Shown here: in pieces, positions 43,090 to 51,754 of the stretch
Layout of the letters: every line of letters begins with the position of its first letter
Position numbering within the stretch: position 1 is the stretch's first letter
Origin: Paracoccus albicereus
Lineage (GTDB): Bacteria; Pseudomonadota; Alphaproteobacteria; Rhodobacterales; Rhodobacteraceae
Direction: 5' to 3'
DNA length: 64,000 bases
NCBI RefSeq assembly: GCF_024359525.1
Contig: NZ_JAKZEU010000003.1
Span: forward strand, 62,001-126,000
Translations under genes and position numbers: made by a program
Notes under the pieces: generated by a model
The model's input: only the letters and a program-made list of their open reading frames with translations
The model's database searches: none
What the model was told of the DNA's origin: nothing

Positions 43090-44400
43090 CTACCAGCCCA
43101 GCCGATCGCGCAACGCGAACCAACCCATGCCAAGGGCCAGCAACGGCGGTCGCAGCGCAGCCCCGCCTGGGAATCGCTTCGCACCGACCGCCGCCATCGT
43201 ATCGAAACCCTCGGCCTGGCCCCTGACCGCGTCCGCCATCATCCGCCCTGCCAGCGTCGCCAGCGCGACGCCATGTCCGGAATAGCCGCCCGCGGACAGG
43301 CAGTTCGACGCGGGTCTTGCGAAATGCGGCATCCGGCTGCGGGTAATCGCCAGCGTACCGCCCCAGGCATGGGTCAGTTCGATATCCTTCAAGCCAGGAT
43401 AGACCGACAGCAAGTGCGGGCGGACGGTGGCGCGGATGTCGCGCGGAAAGCGGTAGCGCAGCGTCTCACCCCCGCCGAAAATCAAGCGCTTGTCGTCGCT
43501 GAGCCGCCAGTAATTCACCACGAACTTCGTATCCGCGACCGCGACGTTGCGGGTAAGGACCCCTACCGCGCGATCGCCCAGCGGTTCGGTCGCGACGATG
43601 TAATTGTTGATGGGCATGACCCGCGCAGCAACGCCGGCATCGAGATCGCCCAAATATCCATTGCCCGCGACGATCAGATGATCGCAGATCACCCGTCCTG
43701 TATCGCAGCGCAGGACGGTCTTTTCGTCCGCCTTCTTCGCATGCTTGATGTGATGGACATGCGTCATCTCGTGAATTCGCGCGCCCGCCCCCGCCGCGAT
43801 GCGGGCGATGCCGAGGGCGAGGTTCAGCGGATGCAGATGCCCCGCCCCGTGATCCAGATCGCCCCCGACATAGGCATTGGATGGAACCATGGCGCGGAAC
43901 GCGTCGCGGTCCATGACCTCCACCTGATCGTAATCGTAGTGGCTGGCCAGCAGATCGGACAGGCGTCTGGCGTGGTCGATTTCAGCGGCGTTGCGGACCG
44001 CATGGGCGACGCCTGAATGGAAAGGGACACCCGAAGCCCGCGCCAGATCGCGCACAAGGGCTTTCGCGTCCTCGCCGATCGTCCACAGGCGCCGCGCCAT
44101 GTCGCGTCCCAGCTGCTTTTCCAACCAGTCGACTTCCTGACGCTGGCCCGACCCGATCTGTCCGCCGTTGCGCCCCGAGGCGCCGAAGCCGACGCGATGG
44201 GCTTCCAGCAGAACGACGTCCATCCCGGCTTGCGCCAGATGCAGGGCCGCCGACAGGCCAGTATACCCACCGCCGATCACGGCGACGTCCGCCCGCGTTT
44301 CGCCCTTCAGGCGCGGAAACGGGTCCAGCCGGTCGCGCGTCGCCGCGTACAGACTTTGCGGATATTCGCCCGGCCGGTCGTTGGCGTAGAGCAGATTCAT
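43090..44400 (-). CDS. FAD-dependent oxidoreductase (gamma-glutamylputrescine oxidase type, PuuB-like)
   Basis: 436 residues. N-terminal dinucleotide-binding motif 'VIGGGYTGLSAALHLAQAG' near residue 40, followed by 'GFGASGRNGGQIGSGQR', the FAD-contact sequence of the DAO/PuuB family, and C-terminal 'CLSAGGYSGHGVALATLAG'. In E. coli PuuB oxidises gamma-glutamylputrescine to the aldehyde in putrescine degradation. The start at 44400 overlaps the stop of the glutamine-synthetase-like gene (ATGA), so ligase and oxidase are made together. Sarcosine- or other amine-oxidising homologues exist, so substrate is inferred from context. Confidence 0.88.
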   Translation of the reverse strand: MNLLYANDRPGEYPQSLYAATRDRLDPFPRLKGETRADVAVIGGGYTGLSAALHLAQAGMDVVLLEAHRVGFGASGRNGGQIGSGQRQEVDWLEKQLGRDMARRLWTIGEDAKALVRDLARASGVPFHSGVAHAVRNAAEIDHARRLSDLLASHYDYDQVEVMDRDAFRAMVPSNAYVGGDLDHGAGHLHPLNLALGIARIAAGAGARIHEMTHVHHIKHAKKADEKTVLRCDTGRVICDHLIVAGNGYLGDLDAGVAARVMPINNYIVATEPLGDRAVGVLTRNVAVADTKFVVNYWRLSDDKRLIFGGGETLRYRFPRDIRATVRPHLLSVYPGLKDIELTHAWGGTLAITRSRMPHFARPASNCLSAGGYSGHGVALATLAGRMMADAVRGQAEGFDTMAAVGAKRFPGGAALRPPLLALGMGWFALRDRLGW

Positions 44401-45758
44401 ACGTTCAGAAGCAGGTGTTCGCGTTCCCACGGGCTGATGACCTGCAGGAATTCCTTGTATTCGTTCCGCTTCACCGCCTCGTAGACGGCGACGAATTCCT
44501 TGCCCAGCACCTCGGTCATGGGTTCGCTTTCGCACATGATGTCCAGCGCGTAGCCCAGTGTCAGCGGCAGTTCATCCTCGGACATGTAGGCGTCGCCCAG
44601 ACATTCGGCGCGTGGATTTTCACCCTCGATCAACCCCAGATAACCGCAGGCGAGGCTTGCGGCGAGGCCGAGATAAGGATTGCAATCCATCCCCGCCAGC
44701 CGGTTCTCGATCCGCCGCGCCTCGGGGGACGAAATCGGGACGCGTAGTCCGGTGGTGCGGTTGTCGCGGCCCCATTCCAGGTTGATCGGCGCGGCGAAGT
44801 CAGGGACATAGCGGCGATAGCTGTTGACGTAAGGCGCCAGCAGCGCGATCGCGGCAGGCAGATGCTTCTGCATCCCTGCGATGAAATGCAGGAATTGCGG
44901 CGCGTCCCGGCCCTTCTCGTCGGAGAAGATGTTCTGCCCGGTCTTCGTGTCCACGACCGAGTGATGGATGTGCATCGCACTGCCCGGCTCACCCTCGATG
45001 GGTTTGGCCATGAAGGTTGCAAAGCAGTCGTGGCGCAGCGCGGCCTCGCGGATCAGTCGCTTGAAGTAGAAGATCTCGTCGGCCAGGGCGACCGGGTCGC
45101 CGTGGTTGAGGTTGATCTCGACCTGACCGGCACCGCCTTCCTGAAGAATGCCGTCGATCTCGAACCCCTGGGCCTCGGCGAAGTCGTAGATGTCGTCGAT
45201 CACCTTGCCGTATTCGTCCACGGCAGACAGTGAATAGGCCTGCTTGGCCGCAGCGCGACGCCCGGTACGTCCCATCGGCGGAATGATGGGCTGGTTCGGA
45301 TCGATGTTCCGCGCGACCAGGAAAAATTCCATCTCGGGCGCGACGACCGGCTTCCAGCCACGCTCCTCGTACAGACCCACGATGCGCTTGAGCACGTTGC
45401 GCGGCGCGACCGGCACCGGATTGCCCTGCTGATCATGGGCGTCGTGGATCACCTGCATGGTCCAGTCGGCGGTCCACGGCGCTGCGGTCACGGTCGAGAA
45501 ATCGGGCGTCAGGATCATGTCCGGCTCGGTGAACGCGCCGGCCGGATTGTCCGCCCATTCACCGGTGATCGTCTGCAGGAAGATCGAGTTCGGCAGGTAG
45601 AACTTGTCTTGCCGCGCGAATTTCGATGCGGGCATCGCCTTACCGCGCGCGACGCCCGCGATGTCGGCCACGATGCATTCAACCTCGTCCAGACGGCGGC
45701 CCTGCACGTATTCGCGCGCGGCGGCGGGTGCGGACTGGATCCATTCGGGATGTTTCAT
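44397..45758 (-). CDS. Glutamine-synthetase family ligase (gamma-glutamyl-polyamine synthetase, PuuA-like), copy A
   Basis: 453 residues. It has the type I glutamine-synthetase fold: 'APEMEFFLV' near residue 145 (Glu ligands to metal), 'GAGQVEINLNHGDP' near 220, 'SAMHIHHS' near 260 (His motif) and 'NRTTGLRVPISSPEARRIENR' near 340 (Arg residues holding glutamate). It lacks the adenylylation-site Tyr motif of true GlnA and fits the gamma-glutamylputrescine synthetase branch, which ligates glutamate to an amine. Middle gene of the overlapping trio with the amidotransferase and FAD oxidase. A second ligase lies at 47797. Confidence 0.9.
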   Translation of the reverse strand: MKHPEWIQSAPAAAREYVQGRRLDEVECIVADIAGVARGKAMPASKFARQDKFYLPNSIFLQTITGEWADNPAGAFTEPDMILTPDFSTVTAAPWTADWTMQVIHDAHDQQGNPVPVAPRNVLKRIVGLYEERGWKPVVAPEMEFFLVARNIDPNQPIIPPMGRTGRRAAAKQAYSLSAVDEYGKVIDDIYDFAEAQGFEIDGILQEGGAGQVEINLNHGDPVALADEIFYFKRLIREAALRHDCFATFMAKPIEGEPGSAMHIHHSVVDTKTGQNIFSDEKGRDAPQFLHFIAGMQKHLPAAIALLAPYVNSYRRYVPDFAAPINLEWGRDNRTTGLRVPISSPEARRIENRLAGMDCNPYLGLAASLACGYLGLIEGENPRAECLGDAYMSEDELPLTLGYALDIMCESEPMTEVLGKEFVAVYEAVKRNEYKEFLQVISPWEREHLLLNV

Positions 45759-46480
45759 GCGGCCCCGCGCGTCGACGCACCGGTTCCGTCCCCGCGGCGC
45801 AACGCGCGCGGCTGCAGGAAGAACGCCTCGATCCGGTCAGCGATCAGGCTCGCACCCGTCGCCTGACCCATCCGCGCCTCGGCCCGGTCCAGCAGGTCCT
45901 GCGGCACCTTGCCCTTGGCCCGGTGGTCGATCAGCCCCTGGATGAAGGCATCGTCGAATTCGGGATGCGCCTGAACGGTATAGGCGCGATCGCCATAGAT
46001 CAGCGCCGCGTTCTCGCAAAAGGCGTTGCGCCCCGCGACCTCGGCGCCTTCGGGCAGGCTGACCACCTGATCCTGATGCCAGGCATTCAGCGTGACCGGT
46101 GCGCCTCCGAAATCGTAATCCTGAACACCGACCGCCCAACCGTCCGGATGCTTCACGACGGTGCCGCCCAAGGCCTGCGCGATGATCTGATGGCCGAAGC
46201 AGATTCCTACCATTGGCACACTGGTGGCATAGGCGTCGCGGATGAAGTCTTCCAGGGGCGGAATGAAAGCGTGATCCTCATACGCTCCGTGACGCGAGCC
46301 GGTAATCAGCCAGCCATCCTGATCCGCCACGCTGCCCGGAAATTCCATCTCTTCGACGTCATAGGTGCGGAAGTCGAAACCCCGTCCCGCCAGCAGGCGA
46401 TGAAACATGTCCGGATAGTCCCCCAGTTCGTCACGGATCTGATCGGGGGATTTGCCGCATTGCAGGATGCCGATGCGCAT
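45755..46480 (-). CDS. Class I glutamine amidotransferase-like protein
   Basis: 241 residues. Nucleophile Cys94 in 'GICFGHQ', His172 and Glu174 in 'QAHPEF' give a complete class I triad. Length and 'LITGSRHGAYED' near residue 60 match the GMP-synthase-like GATase-1 group. In this cluster it may act as gamma-glutamyl-GABA hydrolase (the PuuD step, though PuuD itself is a different C26-type fold) or supply ammonia. First gene of the minus-strand trio; its stop overlaps the start of ligase A (ATGA). Confidence 0.85.
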   Translation of the reverse strand: MRIGILQCGKSPDQIRDELGDYPDMFHRLLAGRGFDFRTYDVEEMEFPGSVADQDGWLITGSRHGAYEDHAFIPPLEDFIRDAYATSVPMVGICFGHQIIAQALGGTVVKHPDGWAVGVQDYDFGGAPVTLNAWHQDQVVSLPEGAEVAGRNAFCENAALIYGDRAYTVQAHPEFDDAFIQGLIDHRAKGKVPQDLLDRAEARMGQATGASLIADRIEAFFLQPRALRRGDGTGASTRGAA

Positions 46481-46659
46481 GGAGGCCCTTGGAATGGTTG
46501 CGATAGCCTTAAGCTAGTCGCTTGGCAGGGTGTCCCGCAAGAGCATGCCGGGCGCGCGACCCGGCAAGAGTGGCAGCAGGGCGATCGCGGGTGGCCGTTC
46601 CTGATCACAGGGGATAACGTGCCGGCCGACTCATCCGCTCTTTGCTGAAAGGTTCCGCC

Positions 46660-47787
46660 ATGGCCGGCATTCGCCCCGATATCGATCCCGACGGTCTGCA
46701 GGAATTCTCGGTCGTGTTCACCGATCGCTCGCTGAACCATATGTCGCAGGCCTTCCAGGGTGTCATGCGCGACCTGTCCACGATGCTGCGCGAGGTCTAC
46801 CACGCCGAAGAGATCGCCATCGTTCCCGGCGGCGGCACCTTCGCGATGGAAGCCGTGGCCCGTCAGTTCGCCGCGCGCAGCCATGCGCTGGTCGTCCGCA
46901 ACGGATGGTTCAGCTACCGGTGGAGCCAGATCCTCGAGGCAGGCGGCTTTGCCAGCGACCTGACTGTGGTCAAGGCGCGGCCTGCGGGGAATGAAAAGCA
47001 GCCGGCCTATGCGCCGCCTCCCATCGAAGAGGTCGTGGCCAAGATCCGCGAGCATCGGCCCGAAGCTGTCTTCGCACCCCATGTCGAAACCTCGGCCGGG
47101 CTGATCCTGCCCGACGATTACATCGAGGCACTCGCCGATGCTGCGCACGAGGTGGGCGCGCTGATGGTCCTTGATTGCATCGCCTCGGGTGCTGTCTGGG
47201 TCGACATGGCGGCGACGGGCGTCGACGTGCTGATTTCGGCCCCGCAAAAGGGTTGGTCGGCCTCGCCGTCGGCCGGGCTGGTGATGATGTCGCGCCGTGC
47301 TGCGGACCGTCTGGCCAAGACCGAAAGCGACAGCTTCGCGCTGGATCTGAAGAAGTGGCGCGGCATCATGAAGGCGTTCGAGGACGGCGGCCATGCCTAT
47401 CACGCCACAATGCCGACCGATGCCTTGCGCCGCCTGCACGAGGCGATGCGCGAGACAGAAGCGATGGGGTTCGACGCCGCACGCGACGCGCAGTGGCGCC
47501 TTGGTGACGGTGTGCGCGCAATGCTGGCCGAAAAGGGCGTAGCGTCGGTCGCGGCGCAGGGTTTCGGCGCGCCGGGCGTCGTAGTCAGCTATACCGACGA
47601 TCCCGCGATCCGCAACGGCAGCAAGTTCGCCGCCGAGGGACTGCAGATCGCGGCCGGGGTGCCGCTGCAGGTGGGCGAGCCCGAGGATTTCTCGACTTTC
47701 CGGCTGGGCCTGTTCGGCCTCGACAAGCTCAAGGATGTGGACGGCACGCTGGCACGGCTGCAGAAAGCGGTCGACGCGGTTCTCTGA
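46660..47787 (+). CDS. Class V aminotransferase (PLP-dependent)
   Basis: 375 residues of the fold-type I class V group (phosphoserine, alanine-glyoxylate or 2-aminoethylphosphonate type). 'GGGTFAMEAVARQFA' near residue 60 positions the cofactor phosphate, 'VLDCIASGAVWVDM' near 175 has the Asp that bonds the pyridine ring, and 'SAPQKGWSASPSAGL' near 200 holds the Schiff-base Lys. AAAGG precedes the ATG. Transcribed away from the amidotransferase gene and sharing its 179-base promoter gap. In context it could transaminate an aldehyde or amino acid produced from amine degradation, but substrate is open. Confidence 0.88.
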   Translation: MAGIRPDIDPDGLQEFSVVFTDRSLNHMSQAFQGVMRDLSTMLREVYHAEEIAIVPGGGTFAMEAVARQFAARSHALVVRNGWFSYRWSQILEAGGFASDLTVVKARPAGNEKQPAYAPPPIEEVVAKIREHRPEAVFAPHVETSAGLILPDDYIEALADAAHEVGALMVLDCIASGAVWVDMAATGVDVLISAPQKGWSASPSAGLVMMSRRAADRLAKTESDSFALDLKKWRGIMKAFEDGGHAYHATMPTDALRRLHEAMRETEAMGFDAARDAQWRLGDGVRAMLAEKGVASVAAQGFGAPGVVVSYTDDPAIRNGSKFAAEGLQIAAGVPLQVGEPEDFSTFRLGLFGLDKLKDVDGTLARLQKAVDAVL

Positions 47788-47796
47788 AACCTGTCG

Positions 47797-49128
47797 TCAG
47801 ACGGTGTCCAGATACAGTTCGACCGTCTCTTCGTCGGTCAGTTCGGCCATGTAGTGCAGTTCCTGACGCTTGGTCATCAGGTAGTTGTCGATCAGATGCT
47901 GCGGAAAGATCCGCCGCATCTCGGGACAATCGGCAAAGGCCTCGATCGCTGCGCCCCAATCGCCGGGCAATTGGGCCAGGTTCTGGTCGTAGGCGTTGCC
48001 CTTGAAGGCGGCCGGCGGCTCCAATTCATCCTCGATCCCGTCAAGCGCGGCACCAAGGATTGCTGCGATGGTCAGATAAGGGTTCACATCGCCGCCCGCG
48101 ACGCGGTGTTCGATCCGCCGCGCCTTGGGGCTGGATGACGGGATGCGGATCGCGGCCGTCCGGTTTTCATAGGCCCAACCGATGCCGGTCGGCGCGTGCG
48201 CGTTCGGAACCAGCCGGTCGTAGGAATTCTCGTGCGGTGCAAACAACAGCGTCGAGCCTGGCATCGCGCGCAGGCAACCGCCTACAGCGTGACGAAGCTT
48301 GTCGGTGCCAAGTTCGCCGCCATCGTCGAAGATGTTCCGGCCATCCTTGGTCAGGACCGAGAAGTGCATGTGCATCCCGTTTCCCGACCATGCCTCATAG
48401 GGCTTGGCCATGAAGCTTGCCGCGAAGCCGTAGGACCGCGCGATCCCCTTCACCAGCATCTTGAAGAACCAGGTGTCGTCCGCGGCCTTCAGCGGGTCGG
48501 GCTGGTGCATCAGGTTGATCTCGAACTGACCCGGCCCGGCTTCGGAAATCGCGGTATCCGCCGGGATATCCATCGTCTCGCACGCCTCATAGAGGGTCGA
48601 GAAGAACTGGTCGAACGCGTCGAGGGCGCGCAGACTCAGCACCTCGCCGCCGGTGCGGCGCTTGCCGGACCGAGGGCTGGGCGGGACGCGTAGCGTCCGG
48701 CCGGAATCGTCGATCAGGAAGAATTCAAGCTCGGTCGCCACGACCGGGACCAGTCCCGCCGCCTCATACCGCTCCGCCACGCGGGCAAGCGCCTGGCGCG
48801 GATCGCCCTCATACGGGCGCCCATCGGCGTGGAACATCCACAAGGGCAGCAAACCGGTCGGCGCGTCCAGCCACGGCATCGGCAGGAAACCCCGTTCGGT
48901 GGGCAGCAGGATGCCGTCGGGATCGCCCGTTTCGAAGACCAGCGGGCTGTCCTCGATATCCTCGCCCCAGATGTCGAGATTCAGGACCGAATAGGGAAAC
49001 TTGGTCCCTTCCGTCAGCAGCTTGTCGGCGAACCGCGCGGGCACGCGCTTGCCGCGCGCGACGCCGTTCAGATCGGCTGCGGCAACGCGGATCGTCTTGA
49101 CCTCAGGATGCTCCCTCAGCCACTCCAT
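47797..49128 (-). CDS. Glutamine-synthetase family ligase, copy B
   Basis: 443 residues, homologous to the protein at 44397. Landmarks: 'VATELEFFLI' near residue 131, 'GPGQFEINLMHQPDP' near 205, 'GNGMHMHFSVL' near 250 and 'NRTAAIRIPSSSPKARRIEHR' near 330. Compared with copy A the histidine motif reads HMHFS and not HIHHS. Different amine specificity is likely, for example one for diamines and one for another primary amine. Last gene of the ABC importer operon on this strand, starting three bases after the permease stop. Confidence 0.9.
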   Translation of the reverse strand: MEWLREHPEVKTIRVAAADLNGVARGKRVPARFADKLLTEGTKFPYSVLNLDIWGEDIEDSPLVFETGDPDGILLPTERGFLPMPWLDAPTGLLPLWMFHADGRPYEGDPRQALARVAERYEAAGLVPVVATELEFFLIDDSGRTLRVPPSPRSGKRRTGGEVLSLRALDAFDQFFSTLYEACETMDIPADTAISEAGPGQFEINLMHQPDPLKAADDTWFFKMLVKGIARSYGFAASFMAKPYEAWSGNGMHMHFSVLTKDGRNIFDDGGELGTDKLRHAVGGCLRAMPGSTLLFAPHENSYDRLVPNAHAPTGIGWAYENRTAAIRIPSSSPKARRIEHRVAGGDVNPYLTIAAILGAALDGIEDELEPPAAFKGNAYDQNLAQLPGDWGAAIEAFADCPEMRRIFPQHLIDNYLMTKRQELHYMAELTDEETVELYLDTV

Positions 49129-49131
49129 GTC

Positions 49132-49962
49132 TCACCTGATCAGTTGGGGGCGGTATCTGATGCGCTTCTGCGCCCCCGGAAGATGCCGGTTCAGGCGCCG
49201 GTTGACCACCCCGAAGAGCGAAATCAGCAAAAGCGTCAGCAGGATGAAGTAGAACGCCGCGATCGGATAGGCCACAAACGGGTTGAAGGTCTTGTCCGCA
49301 AAGTAGCTCGCGTAATACAGCGCGTCCCCTTGCTGACGGAACGCCGGGAAACTGGAAAAGAAGACCAGCGTGGTGGCGTGGAACAGAAAGATCGCCTCGT
49401 TCGTGTAAGCGGGCCATGCAAGCCGCATCATGGTTGGCCAGACAACGCGGCGAAACCGCTTCCAGCCGGTCATGCCGTAGGCGTCCGCGGCCTCCAGATC
49501 GCCCTTCGGCACCGCCATCAGCGCGCCGTGAAAAATCTGCGCGGAATAGGCAGCGGTGTTCAGGACCAGCACCAGCAGCGCCCCGGCCCAGGCCTTGGTC
49601 AGCCAGTCGGTCGCGACGGTGAAGCCGAAGATCGGAATGCCCGCCCGCGGAAGCAGGACCAGCGCCTCGTACACGAGGAAGAACTGGATGAAGAGCGGGC
49701 TGCCACGGAACAGGAAGATGAACCCTTCGGCGGGCAGACGCAGCCAGGCGTGGCGGCTGGCCTTGGCCACCGCGACCGCGTTGGCGATGAAGAAGCCGAT
49801 CGTCAGCGCGAGGATGCCGTAATAAAGGTTCCAGATCAGCCCCGATCCGATCAGCACGAATTGCTGGCACAGATCGTAATCCGATCGCGGCAGCAGCCGC
49901 TCGCCGATGCCGATGGCGCGCAGGCCGTAATCGGTGATCTCTTGCGCACAGACCAGCTTCAT
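49132..49962 (-). CDS. Polar amino acid-type ABC transporter permease (HisM/ArtM-like)
   Basis: 276 residues. About five helices with 'GFIFLFRGSPLFIQFFLVYEALVLLP' (the typical FRGTPLLVQ-like permease motif) near residue 80 and the ATPase-contact loop 'KGDLEAADAYGMTGWKRFRRVVWP' near 185. Start at 49962, overlapping the upstream permease stop by four bases; longer frame is not needed. The short N-terminal tail before the first helix is slightly longer than usual. Pairs with the gene at 49959. Confidence 0.93.
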   Translation of the reverse strand: MKLVCAQEITDYGLRAIGIGERLLPRSDYDLCQQFVLIGSGLIWNLYYGILALTIGFFIANAVAVAKASRHAWLRLPAEGFIFLFRGSPLFIQFFLVYEALVLLPRAGIPIFGFTVATDWLTKAWAGALLVLVLNTAAYSAQIFHGALMAVPKGDLEAADAYGMTGWKRFRRVVWPTMMRLAWPAYTNEAIFLFHATTLVFFSSFPAFRQQGDALYYASYFADKTFNPFVAYPIAAFYFILLTLLLISLFGVVNRRLNRHLPGAQKRIRYRPQLIR

Positions 49963-50837
49963 GCGCCGACCTTCCGCAGCGCTTCGCCGCCCATCGTCGC
50001 CTGCCCGCGCGACAGCCGACGGGTCAGCCGGTCGATGATCCGCTGCGAGCCCCAGGTCATCAGCAGATAGAAGACGAGGATGGCGAGGAAGTAGTACAGC
50101 CGCCAGTCTGGGTGCGGATAGCTGAAGGCCGCCGTCTTGGTGCCGCCCAGCTCTCGCGCCCAGTAGACGATATCTTCGACCCCAAGAAGGAACAGCAGCG
50201 GCGTGGCCTTGATCAGGATCATCCACAGGTTCGACAGGCCCGGGATCGCATAGGTCCACATCTGCGGGATCAGCACGCGACGGGTAACTTGACGCGGCGA
50301 CATGCCATATGCCTCGGCCGTTTCAAGCTGAGCGCGCGGCACCGCGTTCATCGCGCCGTAAAGTACGTTCGCGGCAAAGGCCCCGAAGACGATGGCGAAA
50401 GCCACGACAGCGGTCCCGAAACCGTAGGCCTGATGCACCCATTGCGGGCTGGTCGAGAGCGGCAGCTTGGCCGCCGCGCAAACGACGAAATCGTTGCCCT
50501 GCCAGACCGATTGGTTGCTGTCGCACAGGATCTTGTGGCGCAGATATTCCAGGCCCTGGTCAAGCGCGATGGGGACGAACAGAAAGAAGATGATGTCCGG
50601 GATACCCCGCACCATCGACGTGTAGACTTGCCCGAACCAGCGCAGCGGCGCGATCCGCGACCGCGAGGCCATCGCCCCGCCGAAACCGAACAGAAGCGCG
50701 ATGGGCGCCGTGATCGCCAGCAGCAGCAGCACCGTTCCGAAGCTCGCATAGAACAGCAGATGCGTGCCCGATGTGAGATAACACATCAGCCATTGCAGGC
50801 CTTCGAGCGAGGCAGGATCGGCGCAGGATGCAAACAT
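49959..50837 (-). CDS. Polar amino acid-type ABC transporter permease (HisQ/ArtQ-like)
   Basis: 292 residues. Contains 'FGQVYTSMVRGIPDIIFFLFVPI' (permease motif) near residue 75 and the EAA-like loop 'RAQLETAEAYGMSPRQVTRRVLIPQ' near 185. An additional hydrophilic insert with several Cys ('HKILCDSNQSVWQGNDFVVCAAAKL') lies between two helices and may form a disulfide in the periplasm. Second gene after the binding protein, separated from it by a hairpin. Forms a heterodimer with the gene at 49132. Confidence 0.93.
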   Translation of the reverse strand: MFASCADPASLEGLQWLMCYLTSGTHLLFYASFGTVLLLLAITAPIALLFGFGGAMASRSRIAPLRWFGQVYTSMVRGIPDIIFFLFVPIALDQGLEYLRHKILCDSNQSVWQGNDFVVCAAAKLPLSTSPQWVHQAYGFGTAVVAFAIVFGAFAANVLYGAMNAVPRAQLETAEAYGMSPRQVTRRVLIPQMWTYAIPGLSNLWMILIKATPLLFLLGVEDIVYWARELGGTKTAAFSYPHPDWRLYYFLAILVFYLLMTWGSQRIIDRLTRRLSRGQATMGGEALRKVGA

Positions 50838-50848
50838 GGCGGGGTGGC

Positions 50849-50876
50849 GATGCGCGCGCGATCAGGCGCGCGCATC
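50849..50876 (-). other. Intercistronic RNA hairpin after amino-acid-type binding-protein gene
   Basis: GATGCGCGCGC and GCGCGCGCATC form a perfect 11-bp stem with a six-base loop. It lies in the 49-base gap between the binding-protein stop (50887) and the permease start (50837). No T-tract. Confidence 0.6.
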
Positions 50877-50886
50877 ACCGATCCGG

Positions 50887-51726
50887 TCAGTTCGACGCGG
50901 GGGCCGTCTCGGCGGTCTCGCCTTCAGCGGCAGCCGCGTCGCCTTCGGCTGCGGCACCGGCGGCAGGCGCTGCTTCCCCGTCACCCGAGGCTTCGAACAG
51001 CATCGCGTCCTCCCCGAACCACTTCTTGATCAGCTCGTTCAGACTGCCGTCTTCCTTCATCGCGGTGATCTGCGCGTCGAACTTGTCCTTCAACTCGGTG
51101 TCGGACTGGCGCAGTCCCATGCCGATCCCTTCACCCAGCGGGACGGTATCGTAGCCCTCGACCCAGACCAGCTCGCCGTTCGACTGCTCGACCAGCGGCT
51201 TGAGGTAATCCTTGTCGGCGAAAACCGCGTCCGCCTCGCCATTGCGCACCGCCGCGACGGTCTCGTCAGGCGTCGCGTATTCCAGCAGTGTCGCACCGGA
51301 TTCGGCGACGTGGCCCGCCTGGATGGTCGCGGTCTGCGCCGCGACGACCCCGCCTTCGATATCGGCATCGGGCGCAAGCGCCGCATAGGCCGACGGCATC
51401 GCCGGCGTGTAGGGCTGGGTGAACTGGATGACCTGCTTGCGCTCTTCGTTGATGTTCATCCCGGCCATGATCGTGTCGTAGTTCGAGGACACGAGGTTCG
51501 GGATGATCGAATCCCAGTCGTTCTTGACCCAGGTGCAGGTCAGTTCGGCACGGGCGCACAGTTCGTCACCCAGTTCGCGCTCGAACCCGGTCACTTCGCC
51601 GGTGGCGTCGTCGATGAAGTTGTAGGGAGGATAGGCTCCCTCCGTCCCCATGCGGATTGTATCCTGCGCAAAGGCCAGGCCCGTGGTCATCGCCAGCGCG
51701 GCAAAGGTGGTGAAAATGGTTTTCAT
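50887..51726 (-). CDS. Polar amino acid-type ABC substrate-binding protein
   Basis: 279 residues. Signal peptide of 20 residues (MKTIFTTFAALAMTTGLAFA, then QDTIRMG), followed by the family 3 solute-binding fold: 'GTEGAYPPYNFIDDATGEVTGFERELGDEL' as the ligand-binding N-terminal region, 'WDSIIPNLVSSNYDTIMAGMNI' and 'EGYDTVPLGEGIGMGLRQSD'. An unusual C-terminal tail of about 35 Ala/Glu/Gly-rich residues ('GEAAPAAGAAAEGDAAAAEG') extends beyond the normal end, perhaps a linker or disordered tail. By context probably binds a basic amino acid or polyamine-related compound. Confidence 0.93.
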   Translation of the reverse strand: MKTIFTTFAALAMTTGLAFAQDTIRMGTEGAYPPYNFIDDATGEVTGFERELGDELCARAELTCTWVKNDWDSIIPNLVSSNYDTIMAGMNINEERKQVIQFTQPYTPAMPSAYAALAPDADIEGGVVAAQTATIQAGHVAESGATLLEYATPDETVAAVRNGEADAVFADKDYLKPLVEQSNGELVWVEGYDTVPLGEGIGMGLRQSDTELKDKFDAQITAMKEDGSLNELIKKWFGEDAMLFEASGDGEAAPAAGAAAEGDAAAAEGETAETAPASN

Positions 51727-51754
51727 GTTTTTTCTCTCCTGTTGGTCGTCTTTG

